A stretch of 64,000 nucleotides of DNA, from the NCBI GenBank assembly GCA_023958095.1, contig JAMLGJ010000011.1:1-64000 (forward strand). The letters are read 5' to 3'. The position numbers were made by a program, and so were the translations under genes. A model generated the notes under the pieces. The model did no database searches. It was not told where the DNA came from and saw only the letters and a program-made list of their open reading frames with translations. This document shows positions 40,851 through 50,719 of the stretch, piece after piece. The number at the start of each line of letters is the position of its first letter. Positions within the stretch are counted from its first letter, which is position 1. This DNA comes from Microthrixaceae bacterium (GTDB taxonomy: Bacteria > Actinomycetota > Acidimicrobiia > Acidimicrobiales > Microtrichaceae).

Positions 40851-41717
40851 CTAGGTGGTCTCAGGTTCGATCGAGTGGGACACGCCGCAGTCCGTCAGGA
40901 GGTCCCGCAGCTCGGAGATGCGCAGCGGGTGGGTGACCAGCACCGAACCCGGCCTGGGTGGACCGCCCTCCAACGCCTCCACCGCAGCTCCTGCCTCCGC
41001 GGCGACGAGCTGGCCCGCCGCCAGGTCCCAGATGGACAGGCCCGCCTCGTAGTACGCGTCGACGCGTCCGGCTGCCACCGAGCAGAGATCGAGCGCGGCC
41101 GCCCCCATGCGCCTGATGTCACGGATGCGCGGGAGCAGTTCGGCCACCACCCTGCCCTGCAGGGCACGTCGGCGCGGGTCGTAGCCGAACCCGGTTGCCA
41201 CGAGCATCCCGGCCAGCGGTGGGGGCTCACCGAGAGCGAGACGCCGCGGTGGAGCCTTGACCCTGTCGGGTCCCGGTGAGTACTCGCACCACGCACCGCC
41301 ACCTGCAGTGGCGAAGTAGGTGCGGCCGTGTGTCGGGTCGGCGACCACCCCGGCGAGTGTCGAACCGCCTGCGCAGGCAGCGATCGACACCGCGTAGCCC
41401 GGATGGTCGTAGAGGTAGTTCGTGGTGCCGTCGATCGGGTCTATCACCCATGTCACCCGGGTCGGGTCGATGCTGCCACCGTGTTCCTCACCGAGTACGG
41501 CGTCGTCGGGACGCGCCGAGGCGATCCGGGACCTGATCAGGTCCTCCGAGAGGAGGTCCATCTGTGTCACGTGGTCCGTGGAGGTCGACTTGGTGTGCAC
41601 CTCGAGGGACTCTGGCCGACGCAGGTGGATCAGGTCCGCGGCAGCGTGTGCGGCGTCCCGCGCCAGGTCCAACAGGGCATCGGGGTCCGCCCCGGGGTTC
41701 CTCTCAGCGCTTGTCAC
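40851..41717 (-). CDS. Inositol monophosphatase-family phosphatase
   Basis: A 288-residue Mg-dependent phosphatase. Metal-binding motifs are VLGEEHGG, WVIDPIDGTTNYLY and SIWDLAAGQLVAAEAGA. These fit the IMPase superfamily, whose members act on inositol phosphates, PAP or fructose-bisphosphate; the substrate is not clear. It would supply inositol for mycothiol or phosphatidylinositol in actinobacteria. GTG 41717 overlaps the upstream small membrane gene by 14 nt, so the two are coupled. Confidence 0.88.
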   Translation of the reverse strand: MTSAERNPGADPDALLDLARDAAHAAADLIHLRRPESLEVHTKSTSTDHVTQMDLLSEDLIRSRIASARPDDAVLGEEHGGSIDPTRVTWVIDPIDGTTNYLYDHPGYAVSIAACAGGSTLAGVVADPTHGRTYFATAGGGAWCEYSPGPDRVKAPPRRLALGEPPPLAGMLVATGFGYDPRRRALQGRVVAELLPRIRDIRRMGAAALDLCSVAAGRVDAYYEAGLSIWDLAAGQLVAAEAGAAVEALEGGPPRPGSVLVTHPLRISELRDLLTDCGVSHSIEPETT

Positions 41718-41976
41718 GGATCGTGTTCCACTCCCCGAGTGCCCTGAGGGTGAGCACGGCGACCACCGCGACCCCGGTCGCGAAGCCGAGCCCGCACACC
41801 AGCGTCAGCAGCCCGGTGGCGATCGACCCGAAGTTCCCGAGGCGCCCGAAGGCAGCTCCGATCAGCCCACCGGCCGCCCCGCCGAGCAGGATCGAGCCGA
41901 ATGCAACGACCCTCGACCACACCGGTGGCAGGGCGCTGTCCGGTCCGGTGGGGGAGGTGGTCGGGTCCGGGGCCAC
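41704..41976 (-). CDS. Small membrane protein of unknown function
   Basis: A 90-residue protein with two membrane segments (about 23-45 and 52-78). Both are Gly/Ala/Leu-rich, and the loop FGRLGNFGSIATGLLTL is short. No family is recognised. GTG 41976 follows TAGGAT by 6 nt. The stop overlaps the start of the inositol-phosphatase gene, so they form a two-gene operon. Confidence 0.6.
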   Translation of the reverse strand: MAPDPTTSPTGPDSALPPVWSRVVAFGSILLGGAAGGLIGAAFGRLGNFGSIATGLLTLVCGLGFATGVAVVAVLTLRALGEWNTIRDKR

Positions 41977-41982
41977 GGCGGC

Positions 41983-41988
41983 ATCCTA
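41983..41988 (-). promoter_or_regulatory. -10 hexamer of the small membrane protein gene
   Basis: TAGGAT on the minus strand, 6 nt before GTG 41976. Confidence 0.55.
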
Positions 41989-42057
41989 TGGGCGGCGGTC
42001 CGGGCCGGGCCATCCGCCCCGGAGGAGCAGCCCCACCCCTCGGATCACCGGCCGTGG

Positions 42058-42063
42058 CAGAAT
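42058..42063 (+). promoter_or_regulatory. -10 hexamer of the Nudix gene
   Basis: CAGAAT, 6 nt before GTG 42070. Confidence 0.5.
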
Positions 42064-42069
42064 CTCGGT

Positions 42070-42630
42070 GTGAAGCAGTGGTCCGTCGGGGGCGCGGTGA
42101 TCGAGTCGGATGTGCTCGCAGCGTGCTCGGTCGACCCGCCCGGTCCGCACAGCGGTGTCAGCGGTGTGCTCATGGTCCAGAACCTCCGACGCGGAGGGCA
42201 CCGTGACTGGACCCCTCCGGGTGGCGTGATCGACGCCGGTGAGCACCTCGTGGGCGGCCTGACCCGCGAGGTGAGCGAGGAGACCGGGCTCACCGTCACC
42301 AGCTGGGAGGGCCCGCTGTACCGGATCACCGCGGTCGCGCCCGGCCTCGGCTGGACACTCACCGTCGAGGTGCACAGGGCGCTGGCGGTGGTCGGCTGCA
42401 TCGAAGTGGGCCGGGACCCCGACGGCATCGTCGTGGCCGCCGACCTCGTCGCCCCCGACGACTGTGGGCCACGGATGAGCGGAGCGCACCCGTGGGTGAG
42501 CGAACCACTCCTCGACTGGATGGCCCAGCGCTGGAGCGGGACCCGGGACTACGCCTACCGGGTCGAGGGCTCCGACCCGGAACGCCTGCGGATCGAGCGC
42601 ACCGAGCCCGGGGACTTTCGCCTCCCCTGA
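42070..42630 (+). CDS. Nudix hydrolase
   Basis: A 186-residue protein with a perfect Nudix box, GVIDAGEHLVGGLTREVSEE followed by TGL (G x5 E x7 REV x EE x GL), starting at about residue 55. Such enzymes cleave a nucleoside diphosphate linked to another group; the 60 residues after the box do not point to a substrate. The C-terminal part (DWMAQRWSGTRDYAYRV) is family-specific. The leaderless start at GTG 42070 is set by a CAGAAT hexamer 6 nt before it. Confidence 0.85.
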   Translation: MKQWSVGGAVIESDVLAACSVDPPGPHSGVSGVLMVQNLRRGGHRDWTPPGGVIDAGEHLVGGLTREVSEETGLTVTSWEGPLYRITAVAPGLGWTLTVEVHRALAVVGCIEVGRDPDGIVVAADLVAPDDCGPRMSGAHPWVSEPLLDWMAQRWSGTRDYAYRVEGSDPERLRIERTEPGDFRLP

Positions 42631-42654
42631 GGACGCGGCGGGATGATCTGGCGC

Positions 42655-42660
42655 TACCGT
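42655..42660 (+). promoter_or_regulatory. -10 hexamer of the DUF3040 gene
   Basis: TACCGT. Transcription should begin near 42667, giving a leader of about 60 nt with a hairpin at its very start, or a leaderless small frame at ATG 42669. Confidence 0.5.
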
Positions 42661-42672
42661 GTGGCATTATGC

Positions 42673-42692
42673 AGCTGGCACCGCTGCCAGCT
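42673..42692 (+). promoter_or_regulatory. 5'-end hairpin in the DUF3040 mRNA leader
   Basis: AGCTGGCA pairs perfectly with TGCCAGCT around a CCGC loop (8-bp stem). It would form within the first bases of the mRNA and may protect its 5' end or affect expression. Confidence 0.45.
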
Positions 42693-42727
42693 GGTGCCCG
42701 ACGAACCAGGTCAGGGGGTCCGGCCCG

Positions 42728-43111
42728 ATGCCGCTGTCAGAAGACGAACAGCGCATTCTCAGCGAGATCGAGAGCCAGCTGAGGGAGTCCGACCCCGACC
42801 TGGCCGAAGAGGTCTCGCGCACCACGGTCTACCGTGACGCGTTCTCCAAGCTGAGGTGGGCGGTCGCCGGGTTCGTGGTGTTCCTGGGTGTCTCGGTGCT
42901 CCTGTTGAGCGTCAACTACCTGCTCGCCTTCGTGGGCTTCCTCGGCATGTTCGCGATGGCGATGTACATCGAGCGCAACCTCCGTCGTGTGGGAAAGGCC
43001 GGGATCGACGAGGCAACACGTGCCTTCCGGCGCAACAGCCTCCGCGACTACCTGGACAGCGCCGGCAACCGGGCACGGGAGCGCCTTCGTCGCGACGACG
43101 AGGAGTCCTGA
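42728..43111 (+). CDS. DUF3040 membrane protein
   Basis: A 127-residue protein. The N-terminus MPLSEDEQRILSEIESQLRE is the DUF3040 signature; two adjacent membrane segments are at about 44-62 and 65-82; a basic helical tail follows (RRNSLRDYLDSAGNRARER). The family is common in actinobacteria next to division genes, and its role is unknown. The ATG has CAGGGGG about 9 nt upstream. It is a single gene convergent with the transglutaminase. Confidence 0.85.
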   Translation: MPLSEDEQRILSEIESQLRESDPDLAEEVSRTTVYRDAFSKLRWAVAGFVVFLGVSVLLLSVNYLLAFVGFLGMFAMAMYIERNLRRVGKAGIDEATRAFRRNSLRDYLDSAGNRARERLRRDDEES

Positions 43112-43148
43112 CCCTGACCGCTCCCCGTCGGGCCCCGGTGCGGCGAAC

Positions 43149-45329
43149 CTAGGTGGCGAGTCGCTCCCGCAGCGCTGCGAGGGTGGCGCCCGCGACCTCG
43201 GCCCGGCCGGCTGGACCGGTCCCGGTCTCGGCGGCTGACCAGCGTCGCCGCGATTCCAGATCTGCGAGCGCCTGCAGTTCCGGGACGTCCAGCGACCGCC
43301 CACAGCGCTGCGCGAACTCCACGGGAGTGTCGTGGGGCTCCATGGAGAAGCCTCGTTCCTCGAGCATGGACACCGCCCGTTGCCATGCGGAATCCACCGG
43401 GTCGGCGTGCTCACTCCTCCGGGTGCGGCGCCACACCACAAGTGCGCAGAGCGCCACGACGACCACGAGCGCAACGGCCAGGGCCAGCCGCAGGGAGCTC
43501 CCGCTCGTGGAGTCCTGCTCCCGGGGCGTCGCGTCGGTGCCGGCGTCGAGCTGTGGCTCCGTCGGCGAGGTGTCCGGCACCGCGCTCGACGGAGCCTGCT
43601 CGGGTGCGGAGGTCGCGGGAGGGATCGCCTCCTCGACGGCCCCTTCCGCAGGTGCGTCGGCCTGGCCTGCGGCGACGCCCGTCAGGGCGGTCGTGGCCGG
43701 GTTGCCCCGGCCCGGGGTCGGTTCGTAGGGGACCCACCCGATGCCCTCGAAGTGGACCTCGGGCCACGCGTGGGCGTGGCGGCCGCGAACGGCGTAGGTG
43801 GTCGTCCCGTCGGGCTGGACCGAGACGGCATCGCCGGGGGTGAACCCGACCACGACGCGGCTCTCGAACCCCAACGAGCGTGCCCCCAGGGCGAACGCGG
43901 TCGAGAACTGCTGGCAGAAGCCACGGCGGAGTTCGAGGAACGCCGCCAGCGGATCGCTCTCGGCGGACAGGTCCACCGACTCGTCGTAGGTGAACTCGTT
44001 GCGGAAGTGCTCCTGGAGCGCCAGCAGAGCGTCGTGGGGTCCCAGCCCGGATGACAGCTCCGCCGCCAGGGCCACCAGTTCATCGGGAGCACCCGAGGTG
44101 TCGGTGAGATCGGTCGAACCCCCGGACGGGGTGGCCGCCGCCAGGTCATCCCGGTTCACGCCGAGCAGCTCGAATGCATCGGTTGCCCCGGGGGTGGCGA
44201 AGCCCACGCGGTCGCCGTCTCCCAGTTCGCCACTGCGACGGATGAGCGAGGCGGCCCCGGCGTCCCAGTTGAGGCCGAAGTCGGCATCGGCGCTCACGGG
44301 GTGTTCGGGTGAGGGCACCCAGATGCCCCCCAGCCCGAACACGTCCATCGTTGCGACGCCCCCGGGTTCGGCGTCGGGTTCGAGCGGTGCGTCGACTGCC
44401 TCATAGGAGTTGGACAGGACCCATATGGCTTCGCCGGGTTCGTAGTCGTCGAGGGCGCTGATCCTCCAGTAGCCGGCGCGGTCGCTGGTCATCGTGAAGA
44501 GCAGTTCGTCGCTGAGCGTTTCCAGCTGTGTCCCGACATCCACGAAGGGTGACACGACCGTGCGCGGACCCTCCTCACCGAGGCCGCCTCGGCGGAGGTC
44601 GAGCACCGGGTCCGGTCCGCCGGGCAGGAACGCGACCCCTGCGGTGGCCAGCACGGCTGCTGCGAGCAGGATGGATGCTGCACCGCCCGCCCAGCGTCGC
44701 ATGGCCGAGCGGTACCGCGGGATCCAGGGGAGGGCCGAACGGTGCCAACCCACCTGCGCGATGCTGTAGATCCCGAGCGCGGTGAGCATCGCCACCGTGG
44801 CCACGGTCCGACCGGCCTCCCGCGACACGAACCCGAGCCCCACGAACGCGAACAGGTGGGGCACCGCCGCCTGCACCGACGCCCTCATGCGCATGGCGGT
44901 GGTGCTGTTGAACATCGTCAGCACCCACAACAGCGCTGCCATGACCACGAGGTGTCCGGTACGCGCCTCGAGCGGTGCGACCTCGCGGTCGAAGGTCATG
45001 AAGTCGGCCCTGATGGTGTCGACCGCGGAGGTGAGGGAGGACCAGGTGGGCAGGATGCCCCAGCGTTCGGCCGGTGCCACGATCACCAGGAGCAGCACCA
45101 GCCCGAACACGCCATGGAGGATCTCGGCGGCCCAGCCGTTCATGGTGGTCCGCCGAAGGGCGGCGGAGAGGGCCCAGGAGCCGACCACTGCCGCTGCGAG
45201 CACCACGAGGGCGGTGGTGTCGGAGAAGAGCCGCACCGACGCGACCACGAGCCCGAGTCCCAGCACCGCGCAGGAGAACTCGGCTGCCAGGTGCCAGGGT
45301 CCGCGCCGCAGCACGGGGTCGCGCCTCAA
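43149..45329 (-). CDS. Transglutaminase-like membrane protein (DUF3488 + transglutaminase)
   Basis: A 726-residue protein. About six to eight membrane segments occupy the first 260 residues. The periplasmic transglutaminase-like domain has the catalytic triad region RRGFCQQFSTAFALGARSLGFESRVVVGFTPG (Cys), RHAHAWPEVHF (His) and GWVPYEPTPG (Asp/Glu side). A final membrane segment and a DUF4129-like cytoplasmic tail end the protein. It is the third gene of the MoxR-DUF58-transglutaminase unit, thought to remodel or chaperone surface proteins. TTG 45329 overlaps the DUF58 stop by 4 nt (TTGA); GTG 45314 is an alternative. Confidence 0.85.
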   Translation of the reverse strand: MRRDPVLRRGPWHLAAEFSCAVLGLGLVVASVRLFSDTTALVVLAAAVVGSWALSAALRRTTMNGWAAEILHGVFGLVLLLVIVAPAERWGILPTWSSLTSAVDTIRADFMTFDREVAPLEARTGHLVVMAALLWVLTMFNSTTAMRMRASVQAAVPHLFAFVGLGFVSREAGRTVATVAMLTALGIYSIAQVGWHRSALPWIPRYRSAMRRWAGGAASILLAAAVLATAGVAFLPGGPDPVLDLRRGGLGEEGPRTVVSPFVDVGTQLETLSDELLFTMTSDRAGYWRISALDDYEPGEAIWVLSNSYEAVDAPLEPDAEPGGVATMDVFGLGGIWVPSPEHPVSADADFGLNWDAGAASLIRRSGELGDGDRVGFATPGATDAFELLGVNRDDLAAATPSGGSTDLTDTSGAPDELVALAAELSSGLGPHDALLALQEHFRNEFTYDESVDLSAESDPLAAFLELRRGFCQQFSTAFALGARSLGFESRVVVGFTPGDAVSVQPDGTTTYAVRGRHAHAWPEVHFEGIGWVPYEPTPGRGNPATTALTGVAAGQADAPAEGAVEEAIPPATSAPEQAPSSAVPDTSPTEPQLDAGTDATPREQDSTSGSSLRLALAVALVVVVALCALVVWRRTRRSEHADPVDSAWQRAVSMLEERGFSMEPHDTPVEFAQRCGRSLDVPELQALADLESRRRWSAAETGTGPAGRAEVAGATLAALRERLAT

Positions 45330-46459
45330 CCGGCACCTGCCGTGGCGGAGCGTGCGTGGCCGCCGGTGGTTCCGGTGGTGAGCCCCGTGTCGTGCCAGTG
45401 CAGCCACAGCACCCGAGCCGGCAGCTCGGGTAGGTGTGGACCGACTGCTTCGGAGCACAGGATCACGGTGGACATGCCAACTGCCGCGTCGGCGAGTGCA
45501 ACGGTCAGGTCGCCGCCCGGGTGCTGTGTGACCGCAGCCAGGGCGTCGAGGGCTGTGTCGAGGGTCAGCGACGGGCTTTCCGGGCGGTGGCGCCGTTGCT
45601 GTTCGGGTGTGGAGCCGAGGAAGCCGGTGGCGGTGGCCAGGTGGAGGGGCCGACCGAGCTCCGATGCGGCGACGAGGGCGCTCGCGGCCGCTTCGACGGA
45701 CAACTCGAACTCGGCGGGATTGACCGCCGAGGCCCGTGTGTCGAGCACCACTACCACCGGTGCGCTGCGGGCACTCGGTTCGACCTGCACCACGTGTGGT
45801 TCCCCGCGTCTGGCCGAGGTCCGCCAGTGCACCCTGCGGAGGTCGTCACCCGGTACGTAGGGCCGCAGGCCCACGAGGTCGGTGTCGGATTCGAGCGCGG
45901 CCCGTGGCGCTGTGGCCCGTTCGTCATCCCCCGTGTGCAGCACCTCCTGTTCCAGCAACCCGGGGACCCCGTGGACCCTCGGACGGACGGTCAGGATGGC
46001 CTCCAGGGGTTCCTGTCGGCTGCGCCTCCAGATGCCGAGCGGGTCACGTCCGACGACCTCGAGCGGGCCGAAGGAGACCACCCCCCGGTGCGGGGTGTCG
46101 AGTTGCATCCGAACCTCGGAGACCTCGCCCGCCTCGAGTGCCCCGACCGCGAGCCTGCGCGAGCCCGCAGTGCCGAGCGAGCCCGTGAAGGTCGCCGGTG
46201 AGCTCCTCCGGGTTCCCGTGTTGGTGAACCCCAGCACGAGGTCGGAGGGTTCGCCACGCTGCACCGAGGGACGGCTCAGGTGTGCCCGGACCGACGGTGG
46301 TGGGGCAGCGGTGCCCAACCACACCCAGCTGACCACGGCGGCGCCGAACAGTGCGGTCGAGAGTGCCGTCAGCTCCGGCAGGCCGAACAGCCAACCAGTG
46401 GCCACGGCGAGTGCCGCAGCCACTGCCAGCACGAGGAGGGTGCGCAGGCGGAGCTCCAT
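45326..46459 (-). CDS. DUF58-domain protein
   Basis: A 377-residue protein with an N-terminal membrane hairpin (LLVLAVAAALAVATGWLFG and ALFGAAVVSWVWLG), then an extracytoplasmic-type beta region and the DUF58 core GLRPYVPGDDLRRVHWRTSARRGEPHVVQ, followed by a von Willebrand A-like section with VVVLDTRAS. It forms a functional unit with the MoxR ATPase encoded upstream and the transglutaminase downstream. Long upstream Arg-rich sequence in the open frame is not included; ATG 46459 is the first start after it. Confidence 0.85.
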   Translation of the reverse strand: MELRLRTLLVLAVAAALAVATGWLFGLPELTALSTALFGAAVVSWVWLGTAAPPPSVRAHLSRPSVQRGEPSDLVLGFTNTGTRRSSPATFTGSLGTAGSRRLAVGALEAGEVSEVRMQLDTPHRGVVSFGPLEVVGRDPLGIWRRSRQEPLEAILTVRPRVHGVPGLLEQEVLHTGDDERATAPRAALESDTDLVGLRPYVPGDDLRRVHWRTSARRGEPHVVQVEPSARSAPVVVVLDTRASAVNPAEFELSVEAAASALVAASELGRPLHLATATGFLGSTPEQQRRHRPESPSLTLDTALDALAAVTQHPGGDLTVALADAAVGMSTVILCSEAVGPHLPELPARVLWLHWHDTGLTTGTTGGHARSATAGAG

Positions 46460-46529
46460 TCCTAGCCCCGCCGTTGGCCGTGCCGGGGAAGCTCGGTCCC
46501 CGACCGGCGCGGCGCATGCCGGGGCAGGA

Positions 46530-47519
<990 letters not shown>

Positions 47520-47580
47520 GGGCCAAGAGTCTGTCAGACCCCGGCGCGAGCCTCCGTGCGGGCGGGGCAGCGGCCCGGGG

Positions 47581-47586
47581 TAGGTT
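47581..47586 (+). promoter_or_regulatory. -10 hexamer of the second ROK gene
   Basis: TAGGTT, 6 nt before ATG 47593. Confidence 0.55.
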
Positions 47587-47592
47587 TGGGTG

Positions 47593-48567
47593 ATGCCGGA
47601 GCGCCGTTCGCCCGCTGCCGGGCCCGTGGCGGCCCTCGACATCGGCGGCACCAAGATCGAGGCCGGTGTGGTCGACCACACCGGGTGCATCCTGTCGCGT
47701 GTGAGGGTGGGCACGCCCCGGTTCGCGGGCACCCCGGGTGACCCGCATGCAGCCGAGGAGCTGTTCGAGCTGTGCGTGGACACCGTGCGCAGGGCGATCT
47801 CCGCTGCAGGGCCCTGCGGCCCTCCCGCGGCTTGCGCGGATCACCCACCCCGGCCGGTAGCGGCACTGGGTGTCGGTTGCGGGGGCCCGATGTCACGAAC
47901 CGGTGCGTCGGGGGAACTGTTGGGTGTCTCGCCGCTGAACATCCCGCAGTGGCGCGGCTTTCCGCTCGCCGAGCGCCTGGTGGACGAACTGGCGCTGCCC
48001 GTGGGGTTGGACAACGACGCGAAGGCGCTCGCGTTGGCCGAGGGAGCGCACGGTGCCGCGGTGGGAGTGCAGAACTACCTTGCGATGGTCGTCTCCACGG
48101 GTGTGGGCGGTGGGATCGTCCTCGATGGCCGGTTGCTCGATGGCAGGGCCACGAACGCGGGGCACATCGGGCATGTGGTCGTGGTGCCCGACGGGCGTCG
48201 TTGTGCCTGCGGCGCACGAGGATGTCTCGAGGCGGAGGTGTCGGGCAGTGCCATCGAGGCCGCGACCGGCGCTCCGGCGAGGGAGGCCGGCAGCGGGCTG
48301 CGGCGCAGGTGTGGACGTCTGGTGGGGCGTGCAGTGGCCTCGGTGTGCAACCTTCTGGATCTGGACCTGGCAGTCGTGTCGGGGTCGGTGGCGATCGGCT
48401 ACGGCCGGCCCTTCATCGATTCCGCCCAGGAGGAACTCGACCGCCTCGCCAGGCTCGAGTACTCCTCGGGGGCGCGGATCCGGCTCGGAGGCCTGGGGCC
48501 CGATGGGCCCCTGGTGGGTGCCGCACGCGTCGGGTTCGCCGCGCTCGGGGCCGGGCGGCCGGCATGA
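47593..48567 (+). CDS. ROK-family sugar kinase or regulator
   Basis: A 324-residue ROK protein. Phosphate loop LDIGGTKIEAGVV, catalytic Asp in LDNDAKALAL, second loop STGVGGGIVLDG, and a zinc motif GHIGHVVVVPDGRRCACGARGCLEAEVSG. The order C-x-C-x4-C matches ROK. The region after the zinc motif is shorter than in glucokinase and no N-terminal winged helix is present, so it is an enzyme rather than a NagC-type repressor; substrate unknown. It heads an operon coupled through overlaps to three further genes. Confidence 0.85.
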   Translation: MPERRSPAAGPVAALDIGGTKIEAGVVDHTGCILSRVRVGTPRFAGTPGDPHAAEELFELCVDTVRRAISAAGPCGPPAACADHPPRPVAALGVGCGGPMSRTGASGELLGVSPLNIPQWRGFPLAERLVDELALPVGLDNDAKALALAEGAHGAAVGVQNYLAMVVSTGVGGGIVLDGRLLDGRATNAGHIGHVVVVPDGRRCACGARGCLEAEVSGSAIEAATGAPAREAGSGLRRRCGRLVGRAVASVCNLLDLDLAVVSGSVAIGYGRPFIDSAQEELDRLARLEYSSGARIRLGGLGPDGPLVGAARVGFAALGAGRPA

Positions 48568-48845
48568 GCCGCGGACGAGGGCCGACCCTCTCCGCGGGTG
48601 AGCTGCGCCAAGTAGCCGTGGCGGTGCTCGTCCGCCCGGCGCTGTGGCTCGTGTCGCTGCGGCAGCTGCGCCGGCTCGTCGCTCCCGGCTGGTGGCGCCG
48701 TGCACCGTGGCTACCCCTGCCCCCGGCGGAGTACGTGCGCTTCAGGCTGGTTACTGCGTACGGCTCCGACGGTCCCGACGGCCCGCGGGACCTCGCACGG
48801 GACCTGGTCGCCTACCTGCAGTGGTGTCGTGACTCGGGTTGGTGA
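48564..48845 (+). CDS. Small conserved-type hypothetical protein
   Basis: A 93-residue protein with Trp/Pro/Arg-rich sequence (PALWLVSLRQLRRLVAPGWWRRAPWLPLPP) and a C-terminal helix ending DLVAYLQWCRDSGW. No membrane segment is clear and I do not recognise the function. Its ATG overlaps the ROK stop (ATGA), and its end overlaps the start of the MenC-like gene by 17 nt, so it is held tightly inside the operon. Confidence 0.65.
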   Translation: MSRGRGPTLSAGELRQVAVAVLVRPALWLVSLRQLRRLVAPGWWRRAPWLPLPPAEYVRFRLVTAYGSDGPDGPRDLARDLVAYLQWCRDSGW

Positions 48846-49959
48846 TGCAGCTGGTGAGCCGGCGCCGCCGAGGGGTCCGCTCCGCTCCGTCGAGTTGTCC
48901 AGGGTCTCGGTGCCCCTGGTCCGGGTCCACCGCTCCGCCCGCTCCACCGAGACCAGTCGTGAGTCGGTGCTGGTGCGCGTGCAGCACGCCTCGGGAGATT
49001 GTGGCTTGGCGGAGTGCCCGACGCTGTCGGAGCCCGGCTACGTGACCGAGACGACCGAGCAGGCGTGGACGGCGTTGCGCACCGAACTCGCTCCACGTGC
49101 CCTGCGCGGCGAACCCTGCAGCGCCCCCTCGGCACCTGCTGCGAGCGCAGCCCTCGCCGATGCCCTGCTCGACGCCCGGCTGCGGGCAGCGGGGGTGTCG
49201 TTGTCGTCGTGGCTGGCCGGTGGCGGGAACACACGTCGCTCCGTGCCGTGGTGTGCGGTCCTCACCGACGTGGCCGCCGGGGTGGGTCAGGTGCTGCGCG
49301 AGGCCGAGCGGGCACTCGACGCCGGTGCAGCGATGCTCAAGGTGAAGTTCGCCGACCCGGACGCCCTCACCGAGTCGGTGGTGGCCCTCACGGCACGTTT
49401 CGACGTGCCCGTGGCGGCCGATGCCAACGGCAGCCTCGACCCGGCGTCCGCGGCAGGACTGGACGGCCTCGGCCTGGCGTATGTCGAACAACCGCTGCAC
49501 CACGCAGTGGCCCTGGATGACCTCGCCGCCCTCTGCGGGCAGATGGTGACCCCGGTGTGCCTGGACGAGTCCCTCGACTCGGTCGGGGCGCTGACCCGGG
49601 CGTTGCAGGCGGGCGCACTCGATGTCGCATCGCTCAAGCCGGCGCGCCTCGGGGGAGTGGAGGCGGCAGCCGGGGCCGCGGCGCTCTGCGGGGACGCCGG
49701 GGTGCAGTGTTTCGTCGGGGGGATGTTCGAGTTGGGAGTGGGCCGGGCGGCCGCCCTCGCGCTGGCCTCGCTGCCGGGCTGCACCCTCCCCACGGACCTC
49801 GGGCCGTCGGGCCGCTACTTCGTCCGCGACGTGTGTGAACCCCTGCGCACCGATGCCCTCGGCTGCGTGCAGGTGCCACGCGGTGCGGGTGTGGGCAGGG
49901 ACCTCGATGACGAGGTGGTCGCCGCGCACCTGGTCGAGCGGGTGGTGCTGGAGGCGTGA
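48829..49959 (+). CDS. menC: Enolase-superfamily enzyme, O-succinylbenzoate-synthase-like
   Basis: A 376-residue enzyme. The catalytic-type KVKFA, the metal ligands DANGSLD, YVEQP and LDESLDS, and the acid/base Lys in SLKPARLGG follow the enolase/MenC pattern. MenC makes O-succinylbenzoate for menaquinone, but N-succinylamino-acid racemases and other muconate-lactonising enzymes share these motifs, and no other men gene is present, so the name is tentative. GTG 48829 overlaps the small gene before it. The stop overlaps the ligase-like gene by 4 nt (GTGA). Confidence 0.75.
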   Translation: MTRVGDAAGEPAPPRGPLRSVELSRVSVPLVRVHRSARSTETSRESVLVRVQHASGDCGLAECPTLSEPGYVTETTEQAWTALRTELAPRALRGEPCSAPSAPAASAALADALLDARLRAAGVSLSSWLAGGGNTRRSVPWCAVLTDVAAGVGQVLREAERALDAGAAMLKVKFADPDALTESVVALTARFDVPVAADANGSLDPASAAGLDGLGLAYVEQPLHHAVALDDLAALCGQMVTPVCLDESLDSVGALTRALQAGALDVASLKPARLGGVEAAAGAAALCGDAGVQCFVGGMFELGVGRAAALALASLPGCTLPTDLGPSGRYFVRDVCEPLRTDALGCVQVPRGAGVGRDLDDEVVAAHLVERVVLEA

Positions 49960-50669
49960 GCGCAGGGTCCTGGCCGGTCGAGTTCGCGGAGGGAACCGCC
50001 CAGGAACTCCAGGACCTCGACACGGGTGCTCGGCGTTCGATCAGGGTCAACCGCGTGGTGCGACCCGCCATCGTGCTCGGCTCCCGCCAGGACTCCTCGC
50101 GACTCAGCCGGGAAGGGCTCACCGGGATCGACCTGGCGACACGCCGCACCGGCGGAGCTGCGATGTGGCTGGAACCCGGCGCCCAGGTGTGGATCGACCT
50201 GGTGGTGCCCCGCGGGGACCCGTTCCACCGCGACGACGTGGGCGAGGCCTCACGGCTGGCCGGTCGCCTGTGGAGTGCCGTGCTGGGAGCACCGACACGG
50301 GTGTGGAGCGGGGGCATGTCGGCGCCTCGGGCCCAGGAGCTCGCATGCTTCGCCGGTGTCGGACCCGGAGAGGTGGTGGTGGGCCGTCGCAAGCTCGTCG
50401 GCATCTCCCAACGGCGCACCGCCCGTTGCTCGCGCATCCAGTGCGTGGCGTACCTGCGTTGGGAACCGGCTGGACTTCTCAGGGCACTCGGTCTGGGCGC
50501 GGACGGTCCCCGCGACGAGCTGGGCGCGCAGGTCAGGAGGTCACTCGTCGACGGTGTGGCGGTGATCGGCGATCCGCGCACCGAGTCGCAGCTCGGCGCC
50601 GGGGTGCCCGACCCCCGGGATGCGGATGCCCGCGTCGCGCGGTCCTTCCGGGAGCTGCTCGACCGCTAG
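49956..50669 (+). CDS. Lipoate-protein-ligase-like protein
   Basis: A 237-residue protein of the biotin/lipoate ligase fold. The R-R-T-G-G-A-A loop near residue 64 corresponds to the RRxSGGG substrate loop, and VGRRKLVGISQRR to the conserved Lys that forms the acyl-adenylate. The shortened loop (GGAA in place of GGGA) and the lack of the small LplA C-terminal domain suggest a variant, maybe a transferase. It starts at GTG 49956, overlapping the MenC-like gene. The link between the two activities is not obvious. Confidence 0.75.
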   Translation: MSAGSWPVEFAEGTAQELQDLDTGARRSIRVNRVVRPAIVLGSRQDSSRLSREGLTGIDLATRRTGGAAMWLEPGAQVWIDLVVPRGDPFHRDDVGEASRLAGRLWSAVLGAPTRVWSGGMSAPRAQELACFAGVGPGEVVVGRRKLVGISQRRTARCSRIQCVAYLRWEPAGLLRALGLGADGPRDELGAQVRRSLVDGVAVIGDPRTESQLGAGVPDPRDADARVARSFRELLDR

Positions 50670-50719
50670 TCCGGCACCGGCTGGTTCCTCGCGCGCGGTC
50701 CTCGGTGGAGGGGGCGTGG

